A stretch of DNA of 64,000 nt, from assembly GCA_030016715.1 (NCBI GenBank), contig JASEJD010000001.1, positions 1-64,000 of the forward strand, read 5' to 3'. Below the pieces are notes generated by a model that saw nothing but the letters and a program-made list of their open reading frames with translations, was not told where the DNA came from and did not search any database. A program made the position numbers and the translations under genes. Positions 26,109 to 34,308 of this stretch are shown here, piece after piece. Position 1 is the first letter of the stretch, and every line of letters begins with the position of its first letter. Origin of the DNA: Methanobacteriaceae archaeon. GTDB taxonomy: Archaea; Methanobacteriota; Methanobacteria; Methanobacteriales; Methanobacteriaceae.

Positions 26109-26882
26109 TTATATTTTGATTTCAATTGCAATTGGACAATGGTCTGATCCCATGACATCTGAAAGAATATAGGAATCTTTTATATTATTTTTAAATTCTT
26201 GGTTAACAAAAAAATAATCCAATCTCCAGCCCACATTTCTCTCCCGTGCACGGGTTCGGTAACTCCACCAAGTATACTGTCCAGGATCCTGATTGAACAT
26301 TCTAAAGGTATCCACATAACCATTTTTTAGAAACTTATCTATCCAATCCCTTTCAACTGGTAAAAATCCGGAAATATTACTATTTTCTTTGGGACGGGCC
26401 AGATCTATTTCTTTATGAGCAGTATTAAGATCTCCACATATAATCAGATTTCTGCCTTGATCTCTAAGATCATTTACATAATCTAAGAAAGCATCATAGA
26501 AATCAAGTTTATATTTAAGTCTATCATCAGACATTTTACCATTGGGGAAATAGATGTTTAATAGGATGAAATCATCATAATCTGCAATTTGCACCCGACC
26601 TTCAATGTCAAATTTTTCAATACCAAAACCAGCTTTAATGTTCAAGGGTTTTATTTTAGAATAAATAGCCACTCCACTGTATCCTTTACGTTCAGCAGAA
26701 TTAAAATAAGAGTGGTATCCGTCTACACTTCTTAATTTCCGAGGTAGTTGATCTTCAGTTGCTTTAATCTCTTGTAGACATAATATATCAGGTTTATAAT
26801 CTAAAAACCATTCAAGAAATCCTTTGCGATGTACAGCCCTTAATCCATTAACATTCCATGATACAATAGTCTCAGTTTCCAT
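26109..26882 (-). CDS. Exonuclease III / DNA uridine endonuclease (Mth212-type)
   Basis: This is a 257-residue ExoIII-family nuclease acting at abasic sites. [20 protein letters not shown] (metal-binding Glu), [30 protein letters not shown] (Asp-Leu-Asn catalytic block), [10 protein letters not shown] and GSDHCPI are complete. As I recall, length and sequence closely match Mth212 of Methanothermobacter, an ExoIII homolog that also nicks directly at deoxyuridine in organisms lacking a uracil-DNA glycosylase. The same dual activity is inferred here. The gene is convergent with the AAA+ gene; its start is ATG 26882. Confidence 0.93.
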   Translation of the reverse strand: METETIVSWNVNGLRAVHRKGFLEWFLDYKPDILCLQEIKATEDQLPRKLRSVDGYHSYFNSAERKGYSGVAIYSKIKPLNIKAGFGIEKFDIEGRVQIADYDDFILLNIYFPNGKMSDDRLKYKLDFYDAFLDYVNDLRDQGRNLIICGDLNTAHKEIDLARPKENSNISGFLPVERDWIDKFLKNGYVDTFRMFNQDPGQYTWWSYRTRARERNVGWRLDYFFVNQEFKNNIKDSYILSDVMGSDHCPIAIEIKI

Positions 26883-27027
26883 TTAAATCACTTCTTTATT
26901 TTTAGAAATAAGGAATAATTATTAAACTTTATAGAGATACTATTTGAAATCATTGATTATTAATATCAGTATTCTATGACATGTTGGTTATGGAATTATA
27001 ATAATTAATCATTTAAAAACTAGAAGA

Positions 27028-27471
27028 TTAATTGTCTTCTTGTTCAAATCTTTTAAAGGCATCAATAAAATCAGCGGCTTCTGGATTTCTTCTGATAAAT
27101 TCAACAAATTTTTCCATTTTTTTAATTGTAGTCTGATTAAGAATATGTTCCATCGAACAAGCATCTTCCTCTGCAATTTTTTTTTCAATTCCTAAAATAT
27201 AAAGGAATTCTTTTAATATGTCGTGCTTATGTACTATTTCCCTTGCAAGAACCATACCATTATCAGTTAGATTTATATCACCATAACGCTGGTACTTTAC
27301 TAATCCATTATCTGAAAGTTTCTGAATAGCTTGAACAACACTGGGTGGTTTGACATCAAGTTGCTTTGCAATATCTTTAACTTTGATGGAACCTTTAGTA
27401 TTTTTTAAAATATACATTACTTCAAGGTAATCTTCAGTACTTTCAGTAAGCTTGACTGATTTTTTAAACAT
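27028..27471 (-). CDS. DtxR-family metal-dependent repressor
   Basis: This is a 147-residue iron/manganese-sensing repressor. Residues 8-75 form the winged helix (ESTEDYLEVMYILKN, then VKPPSVVQAIQKLSDNGLV). The dimer/metal domain carries HKHDIL at 81-86 and Cys105, Glu108 and His109 in DACSMEH. A Cys at the first of these three positions matches iron-type DtxR rather than manganese-type MntR. It lacks the SH3-like third domain. It is the last gene of the feoA-feoB-Cys-rich unit, 61 bases after the small gene, so it probably represses its own operon through the palindrome at 29686-29707. Confidence 0.88.
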   Translation of the reverse strand: MFKKSVKLTESTEDYLEVMYILKNTKGSIKVKDIAKQLDVKPPSVVQAIQKLSDNGLVKYQRYGDINLTDNGMVLAREIVHKHDILKEFLYILGIEKKIAEEDACSMEHILNQTTIKKMEKFVEFIRRNPEAADFIDAFKRFEQEDN

Positions 27472-27532
27472 TAAATCATCTTCTTAAATCATAATAATAT
27501 GTTTTCTGTATTATAGGTCTAATTAATTACTT

Positions 27533-27667
27533 TTACTCATTATTTAATTTGTTATTCTGTAAATGATTTTTATTTTTAAATTTTACTTTAAAGGATTTAT
27601 TCATACACATTCCACATTCTTCGCAGTTATGTTTAAATATAAGCCCTATAATTCTTCTTAAATTCAT
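27533..27667 (-). CDS. 44-residue Cys-rich protein coupled to feoB
   Basis: The start ATG overlaps the feoB stop (ATGA, 27664-27667), a strong sign of coupled translation. The peptide begins MNLRRIIGLIFKHNCEECGM and continues CMNKSFKVKFK to a basic, Asn-rich end. The C-x2-C-x2-C cluster (residues 15-21) is reminiscent of the short Cys-rich proteins that follow feoB in other organisms, and could bind Fe(II) or an Fe-S centre. A longer in-frame start inside feoB (27796) is unlikely because the upstream residues are an out-of-frame reading of feoB. Confidence 0.7.
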   Translation of the reverse strand: MNLRRIIGLIFKHNCEECGMCMNKSFKVKFKNKNHLQNNKLNNE

Positions 27668-29394
27668 GATAAAACTCCTAATACTATATTTAGAATTGTT
27701 CCTACAGTAATAGCTAAAATAATCATTAATGAAACAATTTTTAATAGATCTTTCACCCCTAATTCTTTTAACAAAACCACAAAAGTTGCAATGCAAGGAA
27801 AACTTACTGCAAGTACTGTGGATGCTACCACTAATTGATTAGCTGTAAGATTTAGTGGTGCTAACATTGCTGTAGCTATATCTTTTCTTAAAAATCCTAG
27901 TAAAAGGGCTCCAACAGCATCTTTTGGAAGTCCTAGTAAAGTAGATATTATCGGGGCTAAGAAATTGGTTAAGGCATCCATAAATCCTATTATGTATAAT
28001 ATGTTGATAAGTAAAATTCCTACTGAAACAAATGGTATTGCTTCGATTAAAAATCCTTTAACTCTTATCCAAGTTTTTTTAAGAAGTGTTTTAAAATGGG
28101 GTATTCTATAAGGAGGAATTTCAAGGAAAATTTCCGGACTCTCACCTTTTAAAAGTTTGTTTAAAATGAAACCCAAACTAACAAACAATAGGAATAAGGT
28201 CCCATATACTATTGCGATATATTGAATACCATATCTGCCCAATAAACCAATTATTACTGCTGTTTGTGCCATACAAGGTACTGAAAGTGCGATTATTGCA
28301 GCGGCAATAAATTTTTCCCGTTTACCCTCTAATATTCGGGTTGATAATACTGCCGGAACATTGCAACCAAAACCTAGAATAACCGGTATGATGGAATATC
28401 CGTGAAGTCCTAGTTTATGCATTATACTATCAATTAAAACTGCTAATCTAGGTAAATAGCCAAAATCTTCTAATAATCCTAACATAAAATAAAATGTTAG
28501 AATAAAGGGTAGTACTACTGCAAATATGACGTATACACCAGTAGTTAAAAGACCAAAGGACTCTGTGTATTCATAACCAGTTCCAATTAATATTTCATTT
28601 ATGAACCCATCTGGAAATATGGAACCAACCACATTGGTTATAAAAGGACCATAATAATCAAAGTAAATTGGATCTAAGATGTAGTCAATTAATAATTCTC
28701 CTAAACCAACTACAACTTGTAATGTTACAAAAATTACAAATATAGCTATTAAAAAACCTGAAATAGGATTAACAGATGCATCTTCAAGTCTTTCAAGGAT
28801 TGACGGATGTCTATGCTCAATTTTTTGTAAATTAGTTAATATTGTTCCTATGAAGGCCCATCTTTCATTATCTTGCATCTTTTTGAAACTAGGTTTAAAT
28901 TTATTTTTATTATCCAAAAAATGGGTAATTGAATCAACTACTTGGATAATTCCTTCTCCAGTTACAGCAACAGAAGGTATAACAACTGTTTTTAAAGCAT
29001 CTTCAAGTTTTTCAATATTTATATGTATTCCCCTTCTCTTAGCCACGTCCCACATATTCATAACTATTATAGTAGGGATACCTTGTTCTAATATTTGTAA
29101 GGTAAGATATAAGTTTCTCTCCAGGTTAGTGGCATCAATAACATTAATAATGAGATCAGGATTTTCATTTAGAAACATGTCCCGTGCTACTTCTTCTGCT
29201 CTACAAGAAGGGGTTAGTGAGTAGGTTCCAGGTACGTCAATTATTTCCAGCGTATTTTTACCAATTTTTAAAGACCCTTTGGTATAACCTACAGTAGTAC
29301 CAGGGTAATTAGAGGCCATTACATTTACACCAGTTAATCTGGAAAATACTACACTTTTTCCAACATTAGGATTACCCATTAGAAGAATTTTCAT
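27664..29394 (-). CDS. feoB: Ferrous iron transporter FeoB
   Basis: This is a 576-residue Fe(II) importer in the cytoplasmic membrane. The N-terminal G domain has GNPNVGKS (7-14), a GTTVGYTKG switch, IDVPGTYSL (G3) and NMWDVAKRRG (G4-like). Two Gate-type membrane regions follow, with HGYSIIPVILGFGCNVPAVL and VSFPCIATFVVLLKELG typical of FeoB, including the conserved GCNVPA cysteine. It is shorter than many bacterial FeoB. I place the start at ATG 29394 because GGAGG (29401-29405) is spaced six bases from it, but abuts the alternative ATG at 29400. The gene overlaps feoA by 23 bases. Confidence 0.95.
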   Translation of the reverse strand: MKILLMGNPNVGKSVVFSRLTGVNVMASNYPGTTVGYTKGSLKIGKNTLEIIDVPGTYSLTPSCRAEEVARDMFLNENPDLIINVIDATNLERNLYLTLQILEQGIPTIIVMNMWDVAKRRGIHINIEKLEDALKTVVIPSVAVTGEGIIQVVDSITHFLDNKNKFKPSFKKMQDNERWAFIGTILTNLQKIEHRHPSILERLEDASVNPISGFLIAIFVIFVTLQVVVGLGELLIDYILDPIYFDYYGPFITNVVGSIFPDGFINEILIGTGYEYTESFGLLTTGVYVIFAVVLPFILTFYFMLGLLEDFGYLPRLAVLIDSIMHKLGLHGYSIIPVILGFGCNVPAVLSTRILEGKREKFIAAAIIALSVPCMAQTAVIIGLLGRYGIQYIAIVYGTLFLLFVSLGFILNKLLKGESPEIFLEIPPYRIPHFKTLLKKTWIRVKGFLIEAIPFVSVGILLINILYIIGFMDALTNFLAPIISTLLGLPKDAVGALLLGFLRKDIATAMLAPLNLTANQLVVASTVLAVSFPCIATFVVLLKELGVKDLLKIVSLMIILAITVGTILNIVLGVLS

Positions 29395-29620
29395 CAACAT
29401 CCTCCACTGATATCTTAGCAGCCATTCCTCTTCCTACTGCTACTTTACAACCATCAATATTAAGTACTAATGGCCCTCTGAAAGGTCCTGAAGCTACGAC
29501 TTGAATCTCTTTACCTTCTCTTATATTTAAAGATTCAAAACGATTTTTAATGCCAAATCCGCCGCTTATTTGTTTGATAATTACTTTTTTTCCTGGTTTT
29601 ACATCGGTTAATTTTTGCAT
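29372..29620 (-). CDS. feoA: FeoA, SH3-like partner of FeoB
   Basis: This is an 82-residue SH3-like protein that assists FeoB. It reads KPGKKVIIKQISGGFGIKN, ESLNIREGKEIQVVASG and CKVAVGRGMAAKISV, the usual FeoA strand pattern. AGAAGGTAAAAAT precedes ATG 29620. Its 3' end overlaps feoB. Being first in the unit, it lies directly behind the putative DtxR operator, so the whole Feo system is expected to be switched on when iron is scarce. Confidence 0.92.
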   Translation of the reverse strand: MQKLTDVKPGKKVIIKQISGGFGIKNRFESLNIREGKEIQVVASGPFRGPLVLNIDGCKVAVGRGMAAKISVEDVDENSSNG

Positions 29621-29685
29621 ATTTTTACCTTCTAATATATAGAGTGAATATAACAGAACAATTAAACTGAATAATCAAAGATTTT

Positions 29686-29707
29686 AATGTTAGTCATAAC
29701 TAACATT
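29686..29707. promoter_or_regulatory. Putative DtxR-type operator of the feo operon
   Basis: AATGTTAGT at 29686-29694 and ACTAACATT at 29699-29707 form a perfect 9-bp inverted repeat with a CATA centre. The TTAG/CTAA half-sites resemble the DtxR/IdeR consensus core. It covers the expected start site just downstream of the TATA-like box at 29712-29721 (minus strand). A DtxR-family gene ends the same operon. Binding by that protein is inference. Confidence 0.65.
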
Positions 29708-29711
29708 TCTT

Positions 29712-29721
29712 AATATTTAAA
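29712..29721 (-). promoter_or_regulatory. TATA-like box of the feo operon
   Basis: On the minus strand TTTAAATATT at 29721-29712 is a plausible TATA element. A start about 25 bases downstream falls within the palindrome, giving a leader near 70 nucleotides before feoA. Confidence 0.45.
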
Positions 29722-29797
29722 GTTTACTACTATGTTGATGATAAATTTATAAAGATCCTAAAAAGTAAAGATAATCCTATTGAAAAATTAAAAAAAA

Positions 29798-30409
29798 TTA
29801 TTTTATTCGTGGAAAAACCAATCCCGTACCGATAAGTGCGATCGCAACTACCATATAATCCAATAATACTCCAGTTTCCTGCATAGGAACCGTATTTGCA
29901 ATAGCCTTAACTTTATTGGTTCTGCGGTCGGAACCTTGGGTTACTACTTCTAAATGAGCTGATGTTTGATTAACTACCACATTATCTACGCTTACTTTGG
30001 ATTGAACTTCTTCAAGGCCTGTAGCTAAAGGAATTCCTATCCAGTTGAATGCCACCAACTGACCTGAACTCATTGTACCGATATTCCACTTAATTTTATT
30101 TAAATTAAAAGAGACTGAAGGGTCATTTTCCTTCCATGTTCGTCCACCATCCCAAGTAACATAATAACGCCAATCATCATATAATAGAGGTGACTTTACA
30201 TCCATATCTAAAACTACATTTTCCTTACTATTAATGTCACCATTGTAGACTTCTACATAGAACTGTACAGTATCTCCAACTTTAGCATCATTGATTTTTT
30301 TACCGTCACTATCTGTGTAATAACTATCGATTTCAGTTTCTGCTGCAACGCCTCCAGTTAAAATAAAAGATACTAATAAAACCAATGCCACCTTAAAATA
30401 TAATTTCAT
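29798..30409 (-). CDS. Surface protein with C-terminal PMQETG motif and membrane anchor
   Basis: This is a 203-residue exported protein: a signal peptide (YFKVALVLLVSFILTGGVAA) is followed by one beta-sandwich domain resembling DUF11/CARDB-type surface modules (DAKVGDTVQFYVEVYNGD, WDGGRTWKE). The end reads VPMQETG followed by a hydrophobic helix and RIK. This tripartite end resembles sortase-type signals, and similar PMQxTG ends occur, as I recall, on adhesin-like proteins of Methanobacteriales. It is probably a pseudomurein-associated or membrane-anchored cell-surface protein. No sortase gene is nearby. Confidence 0.65.
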   Translation of the reverse strand: MKLYFKVALVLLVSFILTGGVAAETEIDSYYTDSDGKKINDAKVGDTVQFYVEVYNGDINSKENVVLDMDVKSPLLYDDWRYYVTWDGGRTWKENDPSVSFNLNKIKWNIGTMSSGQLVAFNWIGIPLATGLEEVQSKVSVDNVVVNQTSAHLEVVTQGSDRRTNKVKAIANTVPMQETGVLLDYMVVAIALIGTGLVFPRIK

Positions 30410-30625
30410 ATTATCAAACCTCCATATACAAACTAACTGGAGATAATTACTTATTCAAGTTTTTAAAAAATTTTAACAAATAATAATATTTAAGTCATTA
30501 AATTTAAATTTATTTAACTAATAACATAAAAATAATAATATAGTCAATTGCATATTGTTCTTTAAATCTTTCTGATAAATTTTAAATATCTTACAGAGAA
30601 GAAGAATAACTAAATGGTGGCTTAA

Positions 30626-30862
30626 ATGATTTTATTTATAGCTGGATTATTCTTTATCATAACGGGATGGATAATTCAATTTTACAAAACGGTATTAGCT
30701 AATGATAAAAATATAAATTCATACTTTCTTTTATTCTATTTGATAGGAGTATCTCTCTTGATAATAGGCAATTACCTAATTAATGACCTGATCAATTGCC
30801 TCTTGAATCTTATAAGCGCAGTATTACCTTTATTGATATTAATATATCATATTAAAAATTAG
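30626..30862 (+). CDS. Small three-helix membrane protein
   Basis: This is a 78-residue, very hydrophobic protein with segments at about 2-18 (FIAGLFFIITGWIIQFY), 33-50 (FLLFYLIGVSLLIIGNYL) and 56-75 (CLLNLISAVLPLLILIY). I recognise no family. A GGTGG sequence lies about seven bases before ATG 30626. It is 12 bases before the GNAT gene, so the two are probably cotranscribed. Confidence 0.6.
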   Translation: MILFIAGLFFIITGWIIQFYKTVLANDKNINSYFLLFYLIGVSLLIIGNYLINDLINCLLNLISAVLPLLILIYHIKN

Positions 30863-30874
30863 TTTGTAAAAAAA

Positions 30875-31333
30875 ATGTATAAAATTATCCGATTAAATCA
30901 AAGTGAAAATCTGTTGAAAAAAACAGCCCAAGAATTAATGTACCATGTATTATGGGCACCTCACGGAATGTCAAAAGTAAATACCAGAGAAATATTGGAA
31001 AAAGATCAAATAAATAATAACTACTATGTTGCCATAACCAATAATCCTGTTGATATTATTGGCTGCATAGTAACCCGTGAAGAGGGATATAAATTAGAAA
31101 TTAAACATTTAGCAGTTAAAGAACAATTTCAGAGAAAGGGGATAGGTAAATCATTGGTTAACCATGTTTTAAAGGAATCACCAAGTAAAAATGTGAAAGT
31201 TATTGCTAGAAATACTTCAATCATTTTCTGGGAAAAATTAGGTTTTAATCCTTGTGGTAAGTGGATTAAACATCCATTATTCACAAAACATGGTATTGTT
31301 TTTAGAAAATATTGTTATAATTATAATATTTAA
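30875..31333 (+). CDS. GNAT-family N-acetyltransferase
   Basis: This is a 152-residue acetyl-CoA-dependent transferase. The acetyl-CoA binding motif A reads LEIKHLAVKEQFQRKGIGKS with the Q/R-x-x-G-x-G signature, followed by the beta5-alpha4 region VKVIARNTSIIFWEKLGFNP. The N-terminal half covers substrate binding and is not diagnostic. ATG 30875 is 12 bases after a small membrane protein gene. The substrate is unknown. Confidence 0.82.
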   Translation: MYKIIRLNQSENLLKKTAQELMYHVLWAPHGMSKVNTREILEKDQINNNYYVAITNNPVDIIGCIVTREEGYKLEIKHLAVKEQFQRKGIGKSLVNHVLKESPSKNVKVIARNTSIIFWEKLGFNPCGKWIKHPLFTKHGIVFRKYCYNYNI

Positions 31334-31340
31334 ATTAAAT

Positions 31341-31349
31341 AAAAAAAAA
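31341..31349 (-). terminator. Terminator T-run of the acs-satP unit
   Basis: Nine As on the plus strand (31341-31349) are a U-tract on the minus strand. They follow directly on a predicted hairpin (31352-31401) about 115 bases after the satP stop. Confidence 0.45.
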
Positions 31350-31351
31350 GG

Positions 31352-31463
31352 AATGTAAAGCTATTATCATCTGAAATTAGTCATCCAATAGCAGTTACAT
31401 TTCTTAATCGCTATTTTGGAGGCAGTAGCGATTATTTTTGTTTTTACATTGCTGTAATGTAAA
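31352..31463. other. Cluster of three inverted repeats between GNAT and satP
   Basis: Hairpin A: AATGTAA/GCTATT at 31352-31358 and 31360-31365 pair with AATAGC/TTACATT at 31387-31392 and 31395-31401. Hairpin B: TAATCGCTA at 31405-31413 pairs with TAGCGATTA at 31426-31434. Hairpin C: TTTACATT at 31443-31450 pairs with AATGTAAA at 31456-31463. All stems are perfect apart from one- to two-base bulges in A. The outer arms of A and C share a sequence, so alternative pairings are possible. The genes on both sides converge here. It may be a compound terminator or a structured small RNA. Confidence 0.6.
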
Positions 31464-31465
31464 TG

Positions 31466-32047
31466 TTATATTGGAACTACTTTTTTTCCATAGGTCTCAT
31501 TTAGTACTTCTGCCAATCCAACATATATAGCACTGGCACCAGTAAATATTCCCTCATAACCAGCTATGATGGTTATTGTGGTGTTACCCGTGATGTCTCC
31601 TAATGCTAATAGGAAGAACAACACAGTCAATGAAAGGAATATTACTTGCAGTCCACGGGTCAATTTAAGGGTACCTATAAACATTACCATGGTAAATAAG
31701 CCCCACATGAAGAGATAGGCAGCCATTGATGTTGGATCTGATACTTCGGCAAGGCCAAGCTTTGGCAGAATAATTAATAATACCAAAGTCCACCAGAACA
31801 ATCCATAGGAACCAAACGCAACTGTTGCAAATGTATTACCTTTTTTATATTCCATTGCACTGGCTATAATTTGGGCTATTCCCCCGTAGGCTATTCCCAT
31901 TGCTAATATCATACTGTTTAAATCAAAAAATCCTGCATTATGGAGATTTAGAAGGACTGTTGTAAGTCCGAATCCTAAAAGTCCTAGTGGTGCTGGATTT
32001 GCTGTTGTATCTTTTATTTCCAGGTTGGACATTATGTCTTGAACCAT
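31466..32047 (-). CDS. satP: Acetate/succinate transporter, GPR1/FUN34/YaaH (SatP) family
   Basis: This is a 193-residue membrane protein with six hydrophobic segments. The family signature [17 protein letters not shown] follows a short N-tail, and the helices [19 protein letters not shown] and [12 protein letters not shown] are conserved in acetate permeases of this group. It lies 55 bases downstream of acs on the same strand, so the pair imports and activates acetate, the main carbon source many hydrogenotrophic Methanobacteriales assimilate. GGGGAATTAAA precedes ATG 32047. Confidence 0.9.
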   Translation of the reverse strand: MVQDIMSNLEIKDTTANPAPLGLLGFGLTTVLLNLHNAGFFDLNSMILAMGIAYGGIAQIIASAMEYKKGNTFATVAFGSYGLFWWTLVLLIILPKLGLAEVSDPTSMAAYLFMWGLFTMVMFIGTLKLTRGLQVIFLSLTVLFFLLALGDITGNTTITIIAGYEGIFTGASAIYVGLAEVLNETYGKKVVPI

Positions 32048-32102
32048 TTTAATTCCCCTTTTTTTCTAGTTTTAATTCACAAATTCATTTTCTAGAGTAT
32101 TA

Positions 32103-34007
32103 TTATTCTTCTAGAGTTGATGTATCTCCTAAATCTTTTCCTTCTTCTTTTGCTCTTAAAATCCTCCTCATAATTTTACCGCTCCGGGTTTTTGGAAGTT
32201 TTTCAACTTGTTCCATTTCACCGAGAACTGCTACTGGACCCAATTCATATCGAACATGGCGGGATAATTCTTCAATTAAATTGGTGTCTAATTTTTTACC
32301 TTCCTTTAATATAAGGAAAGCCTTAATAACTTCTCCTTTAATAGGATCGGATTTTCCTATTACTGCAGCTTCTGCCACAGCAGGATGACTTACAAAGGCG
32401 GATTCAACTTCAGAAGTACCGACTCTATGACCCGCAATTTTCAATACATCATCAGAACGGCCCTGAATCCAGAAGTATCCGTCTTCATCTTTTCGAGCCA
32501 TGTCCCCGGCACTATAAACACCACCTGGAACATCAGTCCAGTAAACATCCATATATCTTTGTTCATCTTTGTAAAGAGTTCTGAACATGGCGGGCCACGG
32601 CGTTTTTATAACCAGCAAACCCCCCTTACCCATGGGTACTGGTTTTCCATCTACATCCACCACATCTGCATCAATTCCAGGCAATGGTTTAGTAGCAGAA
32701 CCTGGTTTTAAAGGTGCAGATGGTAAAGGTGAAATAAGATGCATCCCAGTTTCAGTCTGCCACCATGTATCCATGATTGGTGTTTTTTCTTTACCAATAT
32801 TTTTATAATACCACACCCATGCTTCTGGATTTATTGGCTCTCCTACAGTTCCTAATATTTTTAACGAGGATAAATCATATATATTTGGATAGCGATTACC
32901 AAAACGCATTAAATGACGTATAGCTGTAGGGGCAGTGTAAAACTTGGTAACCCCATATCTTTCCACTATGTTCCACCACACTCCAGGATCAGGATAATCT
33001 GGTGCTCCTTCATATACCACAGTAGTAGTTCCTAAGAGAAGAGGCCCATAAAGGACATAACTGTGACCAGTAATCCATCCTATATCTCCAGTACACCACC
33101 ATAAATCATCATCTTGAATATCGAAAACATTTCTTAATGTGGTTGCAACACCCACCATGTACCCGGCGGTTGTGTGTAAAACTCCTTTAGGTTTACCAGT
33201 ACTTCCCGAAGTATATAATATAAATAATGGATCTTCTGCATCCATATGTTCAGGCTCACATTCCACAGGCTCTCCTTCTATTAATCGGTCATAGAATATT
33301 TCTCGTCCACTTAATTCAGATATTTCTATCTTACTCCCAGTATGGTTTACAACTACTATAGTTTCTACTGTAGGACATCTTAATACGGCCTCATCTGAAA
33401 TTTTCTTTAAATCTATGATTTTTCCCCTTCGGTAGGTTCCATCAGCAGTTAATATTACTTTTGCTTCCGCATCATTTACCCTATCTACAAAGGCCCCAAC
33501 ACTTAACCCTGAATATACTACACTGTGTATTGCACCTATTTTTGTGCAGGCTAATAACGTAATAATTAGTTCAGGACACATGGGAAGATATGTAGATACT
33601 TTATCTCCTTTTTTAACCCCTAAATTTTTGAATGCATTGGCTAATTTATTGACTTCCCTGTATAATTCATAATATGTGATTTTTTTCTCATGTCCTCTTT
33701 CATTAACGTATAGAATAGCTACTTGATTTCTTTTTTCTGTATGAATCCATCGGTCCACTGCATTGTAGGCCAGGTTAATTTTTCCATTAACAAACCATTT
33801 ATAAAATGGCTTATTACTATCATCAAGCACTTTATCATATTTTTTGAACCATTCAAACTGTTCTGCTTTTTCAGCCCAATATTTTTCTATATCTTTCCCT
33901 TTTTCAATCTCAGCTTCCCAATCTTTTATATGCGCTCTCTCAATTATTTCTTTACTTGGCTTGAAAATTCTTCTTTCATCAAGAAGAACTGTTGTGTCTT
34001 GAGTCAT
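32103..34007 (-). CDS. acs: Acetyl-CoA synthetase, AMP-forming (Acs)
   Basis: This is a 634-residue adenylate-forming enzyme making acetyl-CoA from acetate, ATP and CoA. Blocks include [16 protein letters not shown] (ATP loop), [13 protein letters not shown] (acyl-site), [20 protein letters not shown] with the hinge Asp, [17 protein letters not shown], and the C-terminal [11 protein letters not shown] holding the catalytic Lys. I choose ATG 34007 ([13 protein letters not shown]) because GGCGGGGAAAAA precedes it. An upstream ATG at 34034 would leave almost no leader after the predicted TATA box. It heads the acs-satP unit. Confidence 0.95.
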   Translation of the reverse strand: MTQDTTVLLDERRIFKPSKEIIERAHIKDWEAEIEKGKDIEKYWAEKAEQFEWFKKYDKVLDDSNKPFYKWFVNGKINLAYNAVDRWIHTEKRNQVAILYVNERGHEKKITYYELYREVNKLANAFKNLGVKKGDKVSTYLPMCPELIITLLACTKIGAIHSVVYSGLSVGAFVDRVNDAEAKVILTADGTYRRGKIIDLKKISDEAVLRCPTVETIVVVNHTGSKIEISELSGREIFYDRLIEGEPVECEPEHMDAEDPLFILYTSGSTGKPKGVLHTTAGYMVGVATTLRNVFDIQDDDLWWCTGDIGWITGHSYVLYGPLLLGTTTVVYEGAPDYPDPGVWWNIVERYGVTKFYTAPTAIRHLMRFGNRYPNIYDLSSLKILGTVGEPINPEAWVWYYKNIGKEKTPIMDTWWQTETGMHLISPLPSAPLKPGSATKPLPGIDADVVDVDGKPVPMGKGGLLVIKTPWPAMFRTLYKDEQRYMDVYWTDVPGGVYSAGDMARKDEDGYFWIQGRSDDVLKIAGHRVGTSEVESAFVSHPAVAEAAVIGKSDPIKGEVIKAFLILKEGKKLDTNLIEELSRHVRYELGPVAVLGEMEQVEKLPKTRSGKIMRRILRAKEEGKDLGDTSTLEE

Positions 34008-34063
34008 TTTTTCCCCGCCATTACCTTTTTTCATATATTGTGGTTATAAGTAAGATTTTCTTA

Positions 34064-34073
34064 GTATATATAT
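34064..34073 (-). promoter_or_regulatory. TATA box of acs
   Basis: ATATATATAC on the minus strand (34073-34064) lies about 60 bases before the acs ATG. The predicted start is near 34040, giving a leader of about 35 nucleotides. Confidence 0.5.
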
Positions 34074-34079
34074 TTTTCT

Positions 34080-34119
34080 ATTATTAATCATTATAAATAA
34101 TTATTAATCATTATAAATT
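34080..34119. repeat. Tandem 20-bp direct repeat upstream of the acs TATA box
   Basis: ATTATTAATCATTATAAAT occurs at 34080-34098 and again at 34100-34118, a period of 20 bases (about two helical turns). It lies directly upstream of the acs TATA box, where archaeal activators bind. This may be a two-site operator, or a chance AT-rich duplication. Confidence 0.6.
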
Positions 34120-34308
34120 TTAGTTGTAGAAGAATTATTAATAAAAATCTAGGCCAATAAAAATAGAAGTTAAGAAAATCTAAAAAGGAAATTCTAAAAA
34201 GAAACGTTAAAAAAATATTAGTTTGTGTTAATTACTGTAGATCTTTCATGAATATATTTTAAAAAAAATAGAAGATTAAAGGTTAAAATCCTTTAATCAG
34301 TTAAGTTA

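Larger units (their letters stand above)
34008..34308. other. acs promoter region
   Basis: The interval between thermosome and acs (both minus strand) contains the acs TATA box, a tandem 20-bp repeat and otherwise AT-rich sequence without a gene. The part near 34200-34280 probably terminates the thermosome transcript. Confidence 0.5.

Noticed and set aside
27668-27796. Longer start for the Cys-rich gene after feoB
   Set aside because: The extra residues are an out-of-frame reading of feoB; the ATGA overlap gives a better start.
29395-29400. FeoB start two codons upstream (ATG 29400)
   Set aside because: Its Shine-Dalgarno sequence would touch the start codon; ATG 29394 has normal spacing.
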